From the NCBI GenBank assembly GCA_021776825.1, contig JAJFFG010000008.1:21313-85312 (forward strand): a DNA stretch of 64,000 nucleotides, in the 5' to 3' direction. Source of the DNA: Planctomycetota bacterium. Lineage in GTDB: Bacteria > Planctomycetota > JAJSAM01 > JAJVHW01. The translations under genes were made by a program, and so were the position numbers. Under the pieces are notes generated by a model, which made no database searches, was not told where the DNA came from, and saw only the letters and a list, made by a program, of their open reading frames with translations. This document shows, piece by piece, positions 18,255 through 27,235 of this stretch (positions are counted from its first letter, which is position 1; each line of letters begins with the position of its first letter).

Positions 18255-18518
18255 ATGGCTCGCCGGACGACGCTGAACGTCTCGCTCACTCCTGAGCTCA
18301 GTCAATTCATCGAGCGCCGCCTGCGTTCCGGGAAGTACACGACCGCAAGCGAGGTGGTGCGCGCGGCGCTGCGCCTGCTCGAGGAACGGGAGCGTGTGCC
18401 GGTTCAGGGCATCGCCGAGCTGAAGGCGGAGATCGAGCACGGGCTTGAGCAGCTCCGCCGTGGCGAGTCGGTGGACGGCGATACGTTCTTCACCGAGCTC
18501 CGGGCGGGCCGCAACTAG
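18255..18518 (+). CDS. parD: ParD-like antitoxin (orphan copy 2)
   Basis: 87 residues from the ATG at 18255 (MARRTTLNVSLTPELSQFIE). Same ribbon-helix-helix and toxin-binding layout as the copy at 16176: KYTTASEVVRAALRLLEERE, then AELKAEIEHGLEQLRRGESV and DGDTFFTELRAG. The two proteins are close paralogues, differing mainly in the linker, where this copy lacks the VSVS run. No ParE-like gene follows; the next gene is convergent. The start at 18255 is fixed by homology to copy 1 and by the promoter spacing. Confidence 0.85.
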   Translation: MARRTTLNVSLTPELSQFIERRLRSGKYTTASEVVRAALRLLEERERVPVQGIAELKAEIEHGLEQLRRGESVDGDTFFTELRAGRN

Positions 18519-18540
18519 GTTGCCTCCGGAGCGCGGCCGC

Positions 18541-18954
18541 TCAGCGCAACAGGTCGATCGCGGCGTGCACGGCGTCGAGGTCGGAGCCCGGGCCCGTCAC
18601 GCGGACGATGTCGGCGGCGAGGCCGGTCTCGTCGTCGCGGACGCCGAACACGAACCCGATGTCCTCGCGCTGGGCGAGCGACTCCAGGAACGCGACGATC
18701 GCCGCGACGTCGTCGAACCAGCCGCTCGGATCGCGATCGTGCTGCGGCAGGAGCAGCAGCACACCGACCTCCCACTGGGGCAAGTCGAGCGGTCCCTCGC
18801 GCGGAGCGAGTTGGTGGAGCTGGTTGACCTGTTGCGGCCTGGCCTGATCCCAGCGCCGCACCGCGATGAGGCCCTCGATCGCCTGGTGCAGACGATCCAC
18901 CCGTTCGAGCAGATCCGGACCGTCTGCGTACGCGTAGAGGACGTGTCGCGACAC
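18541..18954 (-). CDS. Small protein translationally coupled to the PFOR gene
   Basis: 137 residues from a GTG at 18954 (V-S-R-H-V-L-Y-A-Y-A-D-G-P-D-L-L-E-R). It starts only 5 nt after the stop codon of the large oxidoreductase gene, on the same strand, so it is probably co-translated. The sequence is soluble alpha/beta: LLERVDRLHQAIEGLIAVRR, PQWEVGVLLLLPQHDRDPSG, WFDDVAAIVAFLESLAQRED and IGFVFGVRDDETG. No Cys motif or membrane segment. I know no family; position suggests an accessory or assembly factor for the enzyme. It is easily missed because a longer overlapping frame runs upstream in the oxidoreductase gene. Confidence 0.6.
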   Translation of the reverse strand: MSRHVLYAYADGPDLLERVDRLHQAIEGLIAVRRWDQARPQQVNQLHQLAPREGPLDLPQWEVGVLLLLPQHDRDPSGWFDDVAAIVAFLESLAQREDIGFVFGVRDDETGLAADIVRVTGPGSDLDAVHAAIDLLR

Positions 18955-18959
18955 GCGGA

Positions 18960-21900
18960 CTACGCCGACGGAGGAGCGGGGGGCTTGGGTGCCGACGGAG
19001 CGCCCGGGGCCGGCGGAGCGCCCGGCGCCTTCGGTGCCCCGAACCCCGGTGCCTTCGGAGCTCCCCCACCACCCGCCTTCGGCGCGGCGGCGGCGGCCAG
19101 TTTCTCGGCTGCCAGTTCCTCGGTGAGCAGATCGGCTCCGCGGGCGAAGAGCTCGTCGAGGGGCAGGTCCCCCTTGTCGACCTTCGCCAGCACGCTGCAC
19201 TGCGCGTCGTAGTCCTTGTTGATCACGCCGGCCTGGCTCTGGAGCAGACGCCAGGCCTTCCGACGCTCGACACAGAACAACACCATCTGGCGCGAGACGG
19301 CCATCGGCTGGATGCGGCCGCCGCCGTGGTCGATCTCGACGTAGACGCCGAAGTCCGGCGCGAACGCGCGGTGGTTCGGGTCGACGAAGCGGCGGTGCAC
19401 GACGTCCTGCTGCGCGAGACGCGCGAGCATGTCGTCGAGCGGGATCAGGCCCTCCGTCGACTTCACCTTGCGCAGGTGCTTGCGGAAGCGCGCCTCGGTC
19501 GCCGCCCAGTGAGCCACCGTGTAGTGGTAGGACTCGCCGTCGCTGCGCTTGATCGTCGTCCAGTCGCGATCGACGTGCGGGTTGCCCTTCAAGTCGATCG
19601 CCTCCTGGTACCGCTCGCCCTTCTGCGGATCGAACACGAACTGCGGCACACCGCGCGAGTCGCGCACGCGCCGCGCCTGCGTCGACGACATGTCGTCCGG
19701 CACACCGTGCTCGGGCTGACACGTCGTGAAGCACTGGAAGAACGCCGTGCCGCGGTACTCGAGACCGTCGAGGATCGCCTTGTAGAACTGCGCGACGTCG
19801 GCCATCGAGACCTGCGCCACGAACGGCGAGCCGTGGCCCGACATGAAGATCTCGGCGAGGTCCTTCTTCTCCGTGAACTTGCCCTGCGTGGCGACGCCGA
19901 ACTGGTTCATGTCACCGCCGCCGAGCATCGTCGACGAGTCGGAGTTCTGTCCGCCGGTGTTCGAGTAGACCTGCGTGTCGAGCATCAGCAGCTTCACGTT
20001 CGGGCGGTTCTGGAGCACCACCTTCGAGACGTTCTGGAAGCCGATGTCGCCCATGCCGCCGTCGCCGCCCAGCGCCCACGCCTTCGGCAGCTCGCGCACT
20101 TCCTGATCCGTCATCACGGCGTCGCTGAAGTGCGTGTACGTGAAGTACTCCGTGTCGGAGATGACGTTCTCGTCGCGCTCGAACAGCGCGTCGAACAGGC
20201 GCTCGGGCACGATCGAACGACGCCCGTGGTCCTGCATGAACGACTCGCCGAAGATCCACGCGACGGTCGAGCCATCCTGGAACAGCGAGTTCATCCACGG
20301 GTACGGGTGCGGGTTGTTCGGCGGCGTTGAGCCGTACACCGTGTTGCAGCCGGTGTGCGCGCCCATGACCATCACGGCCATGCCGTCGGCGTGACGGCCG
20401 TCGACGGCCTGCAGGTCGCGGTGGTTGAACGCGTCGCGGCTCATCACCGCGGCCAGCGCCTCGACGATGTCGCCGTTGGTCAGTTTGCCGTGCGCCGCGA
20501 GGCGGCCGTCGGTGTCCTCTTCGCTCTCGCCACCAAGCCCCATGATCGTGTGGGCCACGGTGCGCTGGAACAGCGCGTGCTCCTCGGGGCTCCGCTCACG
20601 CAGTGCCCACAGACGATCGGCGCCCTCGGCCTTCAGCCGCTCGACCTTCGCGTCGAGCCGGTCGGCCTTGGCGTGGTACAGCGGCCGCATGTAGGCCTCG
20701 GTCAGCGTCGCGAGCGCGCGCAGCACGCTCTTCTCGCCGCAGCCGGCGCAGGCGCCATCGCCGGAGACGAGCGCCTCGTAGTGGCTGCGCACCATCAGGT
20801 GGTTCTTCAGCGTGACGGCGTGCGAGCTCTGCGGGTCGGTCGCGTCGTAGCGACCGAGGAACTCCTGCTGCGTGTCCGGCAGGAGATCGAGAAAGTTTAC
20901 GCCGCTCACGTGGTCGGCGTTGATGTCCTCCGTCTCCGGAACCATGATCAGCGCGTCCTTCTCACCGCACTCGGTCGCGCACTCGCCGCAGCCCTTGCAC
21001 AGGTCGCTGACCATGATGCCGAAGACGCCGCCCGAGCCGGGCGCGCGGCCCTCCTTCGCGGCGAAGACCATCGGCGTCATCTCGTAGGCGAACGGGATGC
21101 GGTTGAAGACCTCGAGGAACTCCTTCTTCGTGTCGGGGGCCAGCGCGCCGTTCAGCGCCGCGACCTCGGCGTGGACGATCTCCGAGAACTTCGCCGGCTC
21201 CTTCGACGCCAGCCCGCCGTTCATGCGCTCACGAACGCGCGACTCGAGACCCGGCAGTTCCTTCAGGAGCAGACCACGCTGCACGAGGTCCTCGACGTAG
21301 CCGTTGGCGGCCGTCTGCAGGATCGTCGTAATCGTCTGCGCTGTGTTCGGCAGCGCCGTGTCGGGGCACGCGGTGATGCACTCCATGCACTGCGTGCAGT
21401 TCTCCGGCAGCCACACGGGCTTCTGGCGCCGCGCGACGTACTTGGATGCCGTCGCCCCCGTCGCCGCGGCCATCACGCCGACCGACGCCAGCGGTGAGGA
21501 CGGCTGGAAGTAGCCGAGTCCCGAGCGGTACTCCGCGTCGAACGTGTCGGTGTTGGCGATCGGGTTGCGATCGTCCTGTTCCTCGGGCGCGTCGCAGCCT
21601 TCCTCGATGCCGCACGTGCCGCACGGCGTGAGCGCGTCGCCGCGCATGCTCGAGAGATCCGGCTCGGCGACGTCGCCGTACGGCACCTCGCGCACTCGCG
21701 CGAAGCCCTGGGTCATCACCTGCATGTTCGACTCGACGACGGTCGGACCGAAGCGGCCGAATTTCGACTCGTACTGGGCGCGCACGACCTCCTGGAAACG
21801 CTCCTCCGAAACGCCGTACTTCTCCATGAAGCCGGAGACGCGGAAGAAGGCGCCGAGGAACGAGTTGCCCTGCATGCGGAGCTGGAGCTCCTCGCGCTGC

Positions 21901-23807
21901 GTCGCCGCTTCGGCGATGTCGAAGCCCGGCAGGATGCGCAGCTTGATCTTCTTGTCGATGATCTCCTGGCGGTAGCGCTCGGGAATGCGGCGCCACGCCA
22001 CGTCCGGCTCCTCGGCCGACTCCCACACGAACGTGCCGCCCTCGGCCATGCCGTCGAGCGGGTTCATGTGCGTGAACGCCTTGGGGTCGCAGCACAGGAC
22101 GACGTTCACGTGGCGCAGGTCGCAGTTGACCCGGATGCGGTTCGGCGCAACGACGAGGAAGTACGACGTCGGCGAGCCCTTCTTCTCGGACCCGTACTTC
22201 GGGTTCGAGCTGATGTGCACCACCTCGTTCATGCGTCCGAAGTCGTCGTACGTGGGCTCGCGACGGGCCAGGTCGTCACCGAACGCGCCGATGATCGAAC
22301 CGAGGTTCTTGCCGGTGGTGATCATGCCCCAGCCGCCGATCGAGTGCAGACGCACCGCGATGGCACCGTCGGGCAGCAGCGACGGCGTACGGTCCGACAC
22401 CACCGCGTACGGATGGTCGATGCCGAGCACGAAGAAGCCCTCGGCGTCGGCGGCGGACTTGCCGTCCTGACGCGCGATGCGGCCGACGACGTACTCCCAA
22501 GCGCCCAGGACCGCCTCGGGGCGGAAGTCGCGGGAGCCGATGCCGTAAATGCCGCTGAAGATGCGAGGCGCGTCGGCCTCGGTCAGCGCGCCGACGTGCG
22601 CGTGCGCCGGGCCGGCGGCGTTCTCGCGCGCCTTGCTGATCGCGGTGCGGATGTCGCGCGTGAGCGGGTTGTCGCCGGAGAGCGGCTCGTCGGTCCGCTC
22701 CAGGATGATGACGTTCTTCTTCCCACGGAGCGCCTCGACGATCGCTGCCTCGGGGAAGGGACGGATCACGTTGACGTGGATCGAGCCGACCTTCGCGTCG
22801 TCGTCGGCACGCAGCACGTCGACGGCGGCCTCGATGTTCTCGGCGGCCGAGCCGAGCGACACGAACACCGTGTCGGCGTCGTCGCAGCGGTACTCGCGGA
22901 CGAACCCGTACTCGCGACCGGTGAGCCGCCCGAACTCCTCGTAGGCCTCGGAGAGGAATTGGAGGATCGGCTCGGCGAACGCGTTGCGGCGCGCCACGAT
23001 GCCGTTCATGTAGTGCTCCTGGTTCTGCACGGGGCCGAGCAGGAGCGGGTTCTTGAGATCGATCATCTCGGGCACGCGGCGGCGGGTCGAGCCGAACAGC
23101 GTGCGCTGCGCCTCGGTCGGGCACGGGATGCGGTCATCAGGCGCGCCCAGGAACTCGCGGATCAGGTCCGCTTCCGGCGCGAAGAACGTGCGCTCGAGGT
23201 GCGTGGTCAGGAAGCCGTCCTGACCGTTGATGCCCGGCGTCAGGCTCAGTTCGGTGACGCGACGGATGATCAGTGCCTGGTCGGCTGCCTGCTGGGCGTC
23301 ACGGGCGAAGAGCGTGATCCACCCGGTGTCGAGGGCGGCGTAGAGATCGTCGTGGCCGCAGTGGACGTTCAGGGCGTGCTTCGTCAGCGCGCGAGCGCCG
23401 AGCTGCACCACCATCGTCGAGAGCTTTCCCGGAGCGTGATAGTACTGCTCCAAGGCGTAGACGACGCCCTGGCCGGACGTGAAGTTGACCACCCGCTTGC
23501 CCGTCACGGACAGCGCGATCGAGCCGCCCTGCGCGGCGTGCTCGCCCTCGGTCTCGATGGCGATCTTCGGCGCGCCGAACACGTTGAGCTTGCCCTCGGC
23601 GAACGCGGCCTGGAACAGCTCGCCCATCTCCGTGGACGGAGTGATGGGGTAGAAGACGCCGCCGTCGGCCACGCGCGATTCCACGTAGACGCAGACCAGC
23701 TTGTTGCCAGTCGAGGTCACGCGCTCGCCGGGATACGGGGGCTTCGCGCGGCTAGGGGGAATCGGGTTCGGGGAGATCATGCCGGGGAGTTCTCCGAGGG
23801 GGTTCAC
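18960..23807 (-). CDS. Pyruvate:ferredoxin (flavodoxin) oxidoreductase-type 2-oxoacid oxidoreductase, extended single chain
   Basis: 1615 residues, against about 1200 for typical single-chain PFOR/NifJ. Order: alpha domain (VFYPITPSTEMGELFQAAFA), domain II with FVSLGSAAENIEAAVDVLRA, gamma domain (HSIGGWGMITTGKNLG), Fe-S domain with CTQCMECITACP near residue 800 and CKGCGECATECG near 935, then CAGCGEK near 1020 for the third cluster, and the thiamine-diphosphate site WALGGDGGMGDIGFQNVSK with VYSNTGGQNSDSST. After that comes an extra region of about 200 residues and a Gly/Pro/Ala-rich tail. It converts pyruvate or a related 2-oxoacid plus CoA to acyl-CoA, CO2 and reduced ferredoxin/flavodoxin in the cytoplasm. 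The GTG at 23807 is taken; ATG at 23780 is possible. The enzyme is oxygen-sensitive in most organisms. Confidence 0.9.
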   Translation of the reverse strand: MNPLGELPGMISPNPIPPSRAKPPYPGERVTSTGNKLVCVYVESRVADGGVFYPITPSTEMGELFQAAFAEGKLNVFGAPKIAIETEGEHAAQGGSIALSVTGKRVVNFTSGQGVVYALEQYYHAPGKLSTMVVQLGARALTKHALNVHCGHDDLYAALDTGWITLFARDAQQAADQALIIRRVTELSLTPGINGQDGFLTTHLERTFFAPEADLIREFLGAPDDRIPCPTEAQRTLFGSTRRRVPEMIDLKNPLLLGPVQNQEHYMNGIVARRNAFAEPILQFLSEAYEEFGRLTGREYGFVREYRCDDADTVFVSLGSAAENIEAAVDVLRADDDAKVGSIHVNVIRPFPEAAIVEALRGKKNVIILERTDEPLSGDNPLTRDIRTAISKARENAAGPAHAHVGALTEADAPRIFSGIYGIGSRDFRPEAVLGAWEYVVGRIARQDGKSAADAEGFFVLGIDHPYAVVSDRTPSLLPDGAIAVRLHSIGGWGMITTGKNLGSIIGAFGDDLARREPTYDDFGRMNEVVHISSNPKYGSEKKGSPTSYFLVVAPNRIRVNCDLRHVNVVLCCDPKAFTHMNPLDGMAEGGTFVWESAEEPDVAWRRIPERYRQEIIDKKIKLRILPGFDIAEAATQREELQLRMQGNSFLGAFFRVSGFMEKYGVSEERFQEVVRAQYESKFGRFGPTVVESNMQVMTQGFARVREVPYGDVAEPDLSSMRGDALTPCGTCGIEEGCDAPEEQDDRNPIANTDTFDAEYRSGLGYFQPSSPLASVGVMAAATGATASKYVARRQKPVWLPENCTQCMECITACPDTALPNTAQTITTILQTAANGYVEDLVQRGLLLKELPGLESRVRERMNGGLASKEPAKFSEIVHAEVAALNGALAPDTKKEFLEVFNRIPFAYEMTPMVFAAKEGRAPGSGGVFGIMVSDLCKGCGECATECGEKDALIMVPETEDINADHVSGVNFLDLLPDTQQEFLGRYDATDPQSSHAVTLKNHLMVRSHYEALVSGDGACAGCGEKSVLRALATLTEAYMRPLYHAKADRLDAKVERLKAEGADRLWALRERSPEEHALFQRTVAHTIMGLGGESEEDTDGRLAAHGKLTNGDIVEALAAVMSRDAFNHRDLQAVDGRHADGMAVMVMGAHTGCNTVYGSTPPNNPHPYPWMNSLFQDGSTVAWIFGESFMQDHGRRSIVPERLFDALFERDENVISDTEYFTYTHFSDAVMTDQEVRELPKAWALGGDGGMGDIGFQNVSKVVLQNRPNVKLLMLDTQVYSNTGGQNSDSSTMLGGGDMNQFGVATQGKFTEKKDLAEIFMSGHGSPFVAQVSMADVAQFYKAILDGLEYRGTAFFQCFTTCQPEHGVPDDMSSTQARRVRDSRGVPQFVFDPQKGERYQEAIDLKGNPHVDRDWTTIKRSDGESYHYTVAHWAATEARFRKHLRKVKSTEGLIPLDDMLARLAQQDVVHRRFVDPNHRAFAPDFGVYVEIDHGGGRIQPMAVSRQMVLFCVERRKAWRLLQSQAGVINKDYDAQCSVLAKVDKGDLPLDELFARGADLLTEELAAEKLAAAAAPKAGGGGAPKAPGFGAPKAPGAPPAPGAPSAPKPPAPPSA

Positions 23808-23978
23808 CGAGGACCCCGGAGTCTACCGGGGGCGCTGCGAACCGGCCTCAGAGTGGCGAGGCTCACCCCCCAAGGAATCGAGACCGGGGTCTCTGAATTC
23901 CGCCCGCGTCGCAGAAAGCACCGGCCAGGCTCCAGCCGGAGCCTGCGCGCACCCGATGGAAGCCCGGAGCCTCCATCC

Positions 23979-25397
23979 ATGCCTTCCGACCCCGCGTCCG
24001 CCGATTCCACCGTCCGTGATGTAGCCGCGCCTGATTCGGGCGTGCCTGATTCGGGCGTGCCCGACCTGGCGGTGCCTGATCTGGCCACGCTGGACCCCTC
24101 TGCGCCCTCGCACTGCGGTCGCGTGCAGCAGGTCCTCGATCGCTTCCCGCGCTACGAACAGGAGCACGAGGCGTTCCTCATGGAGGTGGCGGAGCACTCG
24201 CCCGAGGCGACGCTCCGCGGTCAGGCACTGATCGCCGCTGCGTGCGTGGCCCAGGATCGCGCGGACTTCGCCGTCGCCGAGGGCCGCTACCGCCGCGGGC
24301 TCGCAGCGGCGTGGGACACTGGCACGCGCTCCGAGCGGAACGGGTGCATCAACTACGGGCTGATGTGCCTGAACGACCAGCGGGTCTTCGAGGCCCTGCT
24401 CCTCACCCGCCGGGCGTGCGTACTCTGCGAGCGAGGCGGCAGCGCGTTCGCAGCCGCGCTCTCGTACCTCTATCTGGCGGGCGTGCTCTCCGAGATCGGG
24501 GACGACGCCCGGGCCGACGAGGCCCTCGCCCGCGTCGCGATGTCCCGCCAGGATCTCAACGAACAGGACGGCGCGTACATCGACCGCGTGCTGGCCGGAT
24601 TGCATCTGGTGGCCGCGTACCGTGACGACGATGCCGAGGGCGCACTGGCGCGTCTCGAGGAGATCCGTCAAGCCGAGCCGATGGACGACCCGCGCGGGCT
24701 CCAAATTCTCGGCGCGAAGGCGCGCTTCGCCGCGGGCGACGTCGGCGCGGCGCTGGACGAGATCGAGGGCTCCCGCGCCGTCGGCCTGACGCGCGACAGC
24801 CACGACTTCGACCTCGATCTGATCGAGATCCGCTGCATGCTCGGCGCGGCCCGCACGGCCGAGGCGCACGCCGCCACAGCGGGGCTGCTTGCACGGCTCG
24901 CCGGAGAGGGCCGCAGTGTCCTCTCGTCAGCGCGGCGACTGCACGTCGCGCAGCAAGTCGGGCGCGAGTCGCAGGCGCTACCGCGCGGCGACGCACTCTC
25001 GCGGCGCGCGTTCGAGATCGCCGGCGCCGCCGCTCTCGAGCGGATCTGGGAGGTCGGTGCGTTCCGCCGTGCTCTGCCGCACTTCGCGCTCGTCGGCCAG
25101 GAGGAGCGCGAGATCCTGGACGACTATCGGGATCGGTTCGTGCGCGAGCACAGCGAGCTCCTCGACGTCGTCCGGATGCTCCTCAGCGACGGCGATGCCC
25201 AGTTAGAACGACTCCCACCCCACCACGACGGGGCCGCCCGACTCGTCGGCGTCTGCGCCTGGTGCCGCCGCCTGCGCGGCCCCGATGGCCTGTGGCTCGA
25301 CTTCGGTGACTTCGAGGCGCTCGACGGCGCCGTCGAGGTGACACACGGCGTGTGCGAGCCGTGCCACGACGAGCAGATGCGCCACTTACACGCGTAG
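23979..25397 (+). CDS. TPR-like protein with C-terminal CxxC...CxxC domain
   Basis: 472 residues from the ATG at 23979 (MPSDPASADSTVRDVAAPDS). The N-terminus holds short repeats (PDSGVPDSGVPDLAVPDLA). Residues about 50-390 are helical tetratricopeptide-like repeats, e.g. RGQALIAAACVAQDRADFAV, EALLLTRRACVLCERGG and ALSYLYLAGVLSEIGDDARA. The C-terminus (VGVCAWCRRLRGPDGLWLDF and THGVCEPCHDEQM) is the CxxC/CxxC motif that usually ends sensor histidine kinases and response regulators of the 'CAWCKKIRDD' type. Finding it on a TPR protein suggests a signalling adaptor. Any metal binding is inferred from the four Cys. The open frame extends far upstream across the oxidoreductase gene but only this start fits the protein. 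Confidence 0.75.
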   Translation: MPSDPASADSTVRDVAAPDSGVPDSGVPDLAVPDLATLDPSAPSHCGRVQQVLDRFPRYEQEHEAFLMEVAEHSPEATLRGQALIAAACVAQDRADFAVAEGRYRRGLAAAWDTGTRSERNGCINYGLMCLNDQRVFEALLLTRRACVLCERGGSAFAAALSYLYLAGVLSEIGDDARADEALARVAMSRQDLNEQDGAYIDRVLAGLHLVAAYRDDDAEGALARLEEIRQAEPMDDPRGLQILGAKARFAAGDVGAALDEIEGSRAVGLTRDSHDFDLDLIEIRCMLGAARTAEAHAATAGLLARLAGEGRSVLSSARRLHVAQQVGRESQALPRGDALSRRAFEIAGAAALERIWEVGAFRRALPHFALVGQEEREILDDYRDRFVREHSELLDVVRMLLSDGDAQLERLPPHHDGAARLVGVCAWCRRLRGPDGLWLDFGDFEALDGAVEVTHGVCEPCHDEQMRHLHA

Positions 25398-25399
25398 CA

Positions 25400-25429
25400 A
25401 GCGGGGCGGATCTCCTGCTCCTCCCCGCT
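25400..25429. terminator. Weak hairpin between convergent genes
   Basis: AGCGGGG at 25400-25406 pairs with CCCCGCT at 25423-25429. It lies right after the TPR gene stop (25397) and before the end of the convergent phosphotransferase gene (25472). No U-tract. Confidence 0.4.
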
Positions 25430-25471
25430 GGTGCGATGGCCCTCGCGAACGAGCCTCCCCGTGGACGCCGC

Positions 25472-26380
25472 CTAGTCCGCCAGCGCGTAGCGCAGCGCCC
25501 GCAGCCCCGCGTCGACCAACGCGTCGTCGCCGATATCGCGACCGTAGATGATCAGGATCGGGCCGTAGAACAGCGCACGGAAGCGCGCGCGGTTCCAGGT
25601 GTCGTCATCGATCGGGCCGTACGCCTCACGGAAGTCGGGCCGCGCCTCCGGCGGGAGGTACGTGAACGCGATCATCAGGTCGAGCGCCGGGTCCCCGCGA
25701 TGTAGGTCGCCAAAGTCGATGATCCCGCACGGCTGACCGTCGTCGTCCACGAGCACATGCCGCGCGTAGAGATCGCCGTGTACCCACCGGAGCGGCCCGT
25801 CCCACGCCGGGGTCAGCTCGAGCACCGCGAGCAGCGCGAGCACCGCGTTGCGATCAACGTCGTCGTCCTCGAGCTGCGGAAGTCGCGAGCGCGTCTGGCT
25901 CGCCCGGTACTCGAGGTCGGTGCGGCGGATCGCATCGAGCGGCATCGGCTCACCGTCGGTGTCGGGCTCCGCGGCGTGGAGCGATGCGAGGAAGCGGCCG
26001 AGCGTCGCCGCTGAGGCACACCGTTGGTCGTCGTCGGGCTGCGCGCGACATGCCGTCGTCCCGCGCAGCACCGGGTAGCCGAGGAACGGATACGGGAACT
26101 CGCCCGACGCGCGACCGACGTGGTTCGGCAAGGGGATCGGCAGCGTCACGATCGGCGCGAGCCGCGGCAGCCAGACCGCCTCGTTCGCGAGCCACGGCAC
26201 CACCCACTCGCGCCGCGGGAACCGGAACACGTGCGTCGAGTTGACGAGGTAGGCCGAGTTGTCCCACCCATCGCCGAACGACACGAGCGTCGCCGGCGCC
26301 ATCGACGGGAACTGGTGCTCGACCAGCCGGGCGGCGATCGCCGGATCGAGAGCAATGTCGGGTTCCCATTCAGGACTCAT
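25472..26380 (-). CDS. APH-family (aminoglycoside phosphotransferase-fold) small-molecule kinase
   Basis: 302 residues from the ATG at 26380. N-terminal lobe: FGDGWDNSAYLVNSTHVFRF followed by PRREWVVPWLANEAVWLPRL. Catalytic loop WVHGDLYARHVLVDDDG at about 199-215 and Mg-binding IIDFGDLHRGDPALDL at about 220-235, with Asp at 203 and 222 in the usual roles. The fold phosphorylates small molecules, with substrates ranging from choline and homoserine to antibiotics; the substrate here cannot be told. There is no resistance-gene context, so a resistance label would be unsafe. TAGCCT stands 8 nt before the start (26389-26394), suggesting an almost leaderless mRNA. Confidence 0.85.
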   Translation of the reverse strand: MSPEWEPDIALDPAIAARLVEHQFPSMAPATLVSFGDGWDNSAYLVNSTHVFRFPRREWVVPWLANEAVWLPRLAPIVTLPIPLPNHVGRASGEFPYPFLGYPVLRGTTACRAQPDDDQRCASAATLGRFLASLHAAEPDTDGEPMPLDAIRRTDLEYRASQTRSRLPQLEDDDVDRNAVLALLAVLELTPAWDGPLRWVHGDLYARHVLVDDDGQPCGIIDFGDLHRGDPALDLMIAFTYLPPEARPDFREAYGPIDDDTWNRARFRALFYGPILIIYGRDIGDDALVDAGLRALRYALAD

Positions 26381-26415
26381 GGGCAGACAGGCTATCCCGG
26401 TTCGGAGCGGAGGAG

Positions 26416-26712
26416 CTACTGAACGGGGATCAGCGGCGTCGGGAGCGACTCGACCTCGTTCTCGGCGCGGAACAGGTCACATGTCTTCTGCGCGTTCAGC
26501 CAGAACCCAGCGGTAGTGCGGAACGCCGCTCCGAGCTTCAGCGCCATGGAGGGGGTCACGGCACTTCGATCGTTGACGATCCGGTTGATGACCTTCACGT
26601 CACAGCCAATGTGATCAGCGAGCTGCTTCTGCGTCATCGCGAGCGGCTCGAGGTACTCCTCACGGAGGATCTCGCCTGGAGTCGTCGGCGGTCGCTTGCG
26701 TCGGCGTGTCAT
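26416..26712 (-). CDS. higA: HigA-type antitoxin
   Basis: 98 residues from the ATG at 26712. XRE-type helix-turn-helix with RRKRPPTTPGEILREEYLE, PLAMTQKQLADHIGCDVKVI, NRIVNDRSAVTPSMALKLG and AAFRTTAGFWLNAQKTCDLF: a very typical HigA (about 95-105 residues). It follows higB by 16 bp on the same strand, toxin first, the usual order in HigBA. It binds HigB and probably the operator at about 27027-27046. A near-identical copy with a frameshifted end lies at 30009-30290. Confidence 0.92.
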   Translation of the reverse strand: MTRRRKRPPTTPGEILREEYLEPLAMTQKQLADHIGCDVKVINRIVNDRSAVTPSMALKLGAAFRTTAGFWLNAQKTCDLFRAENEVESLPTPLIPVQ

Positions 26713-26720
26713 CGGTGGCC
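26426..26720. repeat. Duplicated higA segment, copy 1
   Basis: About 295 bp covering most of higA and 8 bp before its start, matching 30005-30298 at roughly 90% by eye. Copy 2 lacks one base around 30043. Confidence 0.85.
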
Positions 26721-26728
26721 TCGGGAGA

Positions 26729-27019
26729 TCAGTGGTAGTGACAGACGTCCACCTCGGTCGGGCCCGAGGCAGTCCAGCGGAAGACGATGCGCCACTGGTC
26801 GTTGACCCGAATGCTGTGCAGGCCGCGCAGATCGCCCTTGAGGGCCTCCAGGCGGTTGCCCGGCGGTGATCTCAGATCGGTGAGCAGCTCTGCGTAGTCC
26901 AACATGTCCAACTTCCGGCCGACGATCCGGTGCACGTTGCGCCAGCCGCCACGGCGCGGGATCCGCCCGTCGCGAAAGAAGCCTTCGATCGCGTCGGACG
27001 CGAACCCCTGGATCGCCAT
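26729..27019 (-). CDS. higB: HigB/RelE-type mRNA interferase toxin
   Basis: 96 residues from the ATG at 27019 (MAIQGFASDAIEGFFRDGRI). RelE fold: FFRDGRIPRRGGWRNVHRIV, GRKLDMLDYAELLTDLRSPP, GNRLEALKGDLRGLHSIRVN and DQWRIVFRWTASGPTEVDVC ending HYH. The patterns 'PPGNRLEAL', 'RGLHSIRVNDQWRI' and the terminal 'DVCHYH' are signature HigB elements; basic residues and the terminal His serve catalysis on ribosome-bound mRNA. The ATG is preferred over a TTG two codons upstream because the promoter places the transcription start there. It is followed by higA after 16 bp. Confidence 0.92.
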   Translation of the reverse strand: MAIQGFASDAIEGFFRDGRIPRRGGWRNVHRIVGRKLDMLDYAELLTDLRSPPGNRLEALKGDLRGLHSIRVNDQWRIVFRWTASGPTEVDVCHYH

Positions 27020-27055
27020 CGTCAAAGCATACCTCGACTAGGTATACCGCGTCAA
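27020..27055 (-). promoter_or_regulatory. higBA promoter and probable operator
   Basis: Read on the minus strand: TTGACG (27055-27050), 18-bp spacer, TATGCT (27031-27026), then 6 nt to the higB ATG. The spacer and -10 box contain TATACCT-AGTCG-AGGTATG, an imperfect inverted repeat with 7-bp arms (T/G mismatch at one end), well placed as a HigA operator. The mRNA would be leaderless. Confidence 0.75.
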
Positions 27056-27235
27056 GGTGCGCCCGTTCCGGAGCGCGGTGAGAGCCGGAACTCGCGGTGA
27101 CGATCTCCCGCTTGGGCCGCCCACGCTAGGTGCCATCGCGGAGTCTCGAGCGGGACGGTGGGTGGGCGTTCGACGATCGCTCCCAGTTCTGGCCGGTTGG
27201 AGCTGTCCCGAGCCCCTGTTCCATCGGTCGAGTAC

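Noticed and set aside
22068..23978. Long plus-strand frame opposite the oxidoreductase gene
   Set aside because: It mirrors codon bias of the minus-strand PFOR and gives no family; only the part from 23979 encodes the TPR protein.
25472..26380. Antibiotic-resistance label for the APH-fold gene
   Set aside because: The fold is shared with many metabolic kinases and there is no resistance or mobile context.
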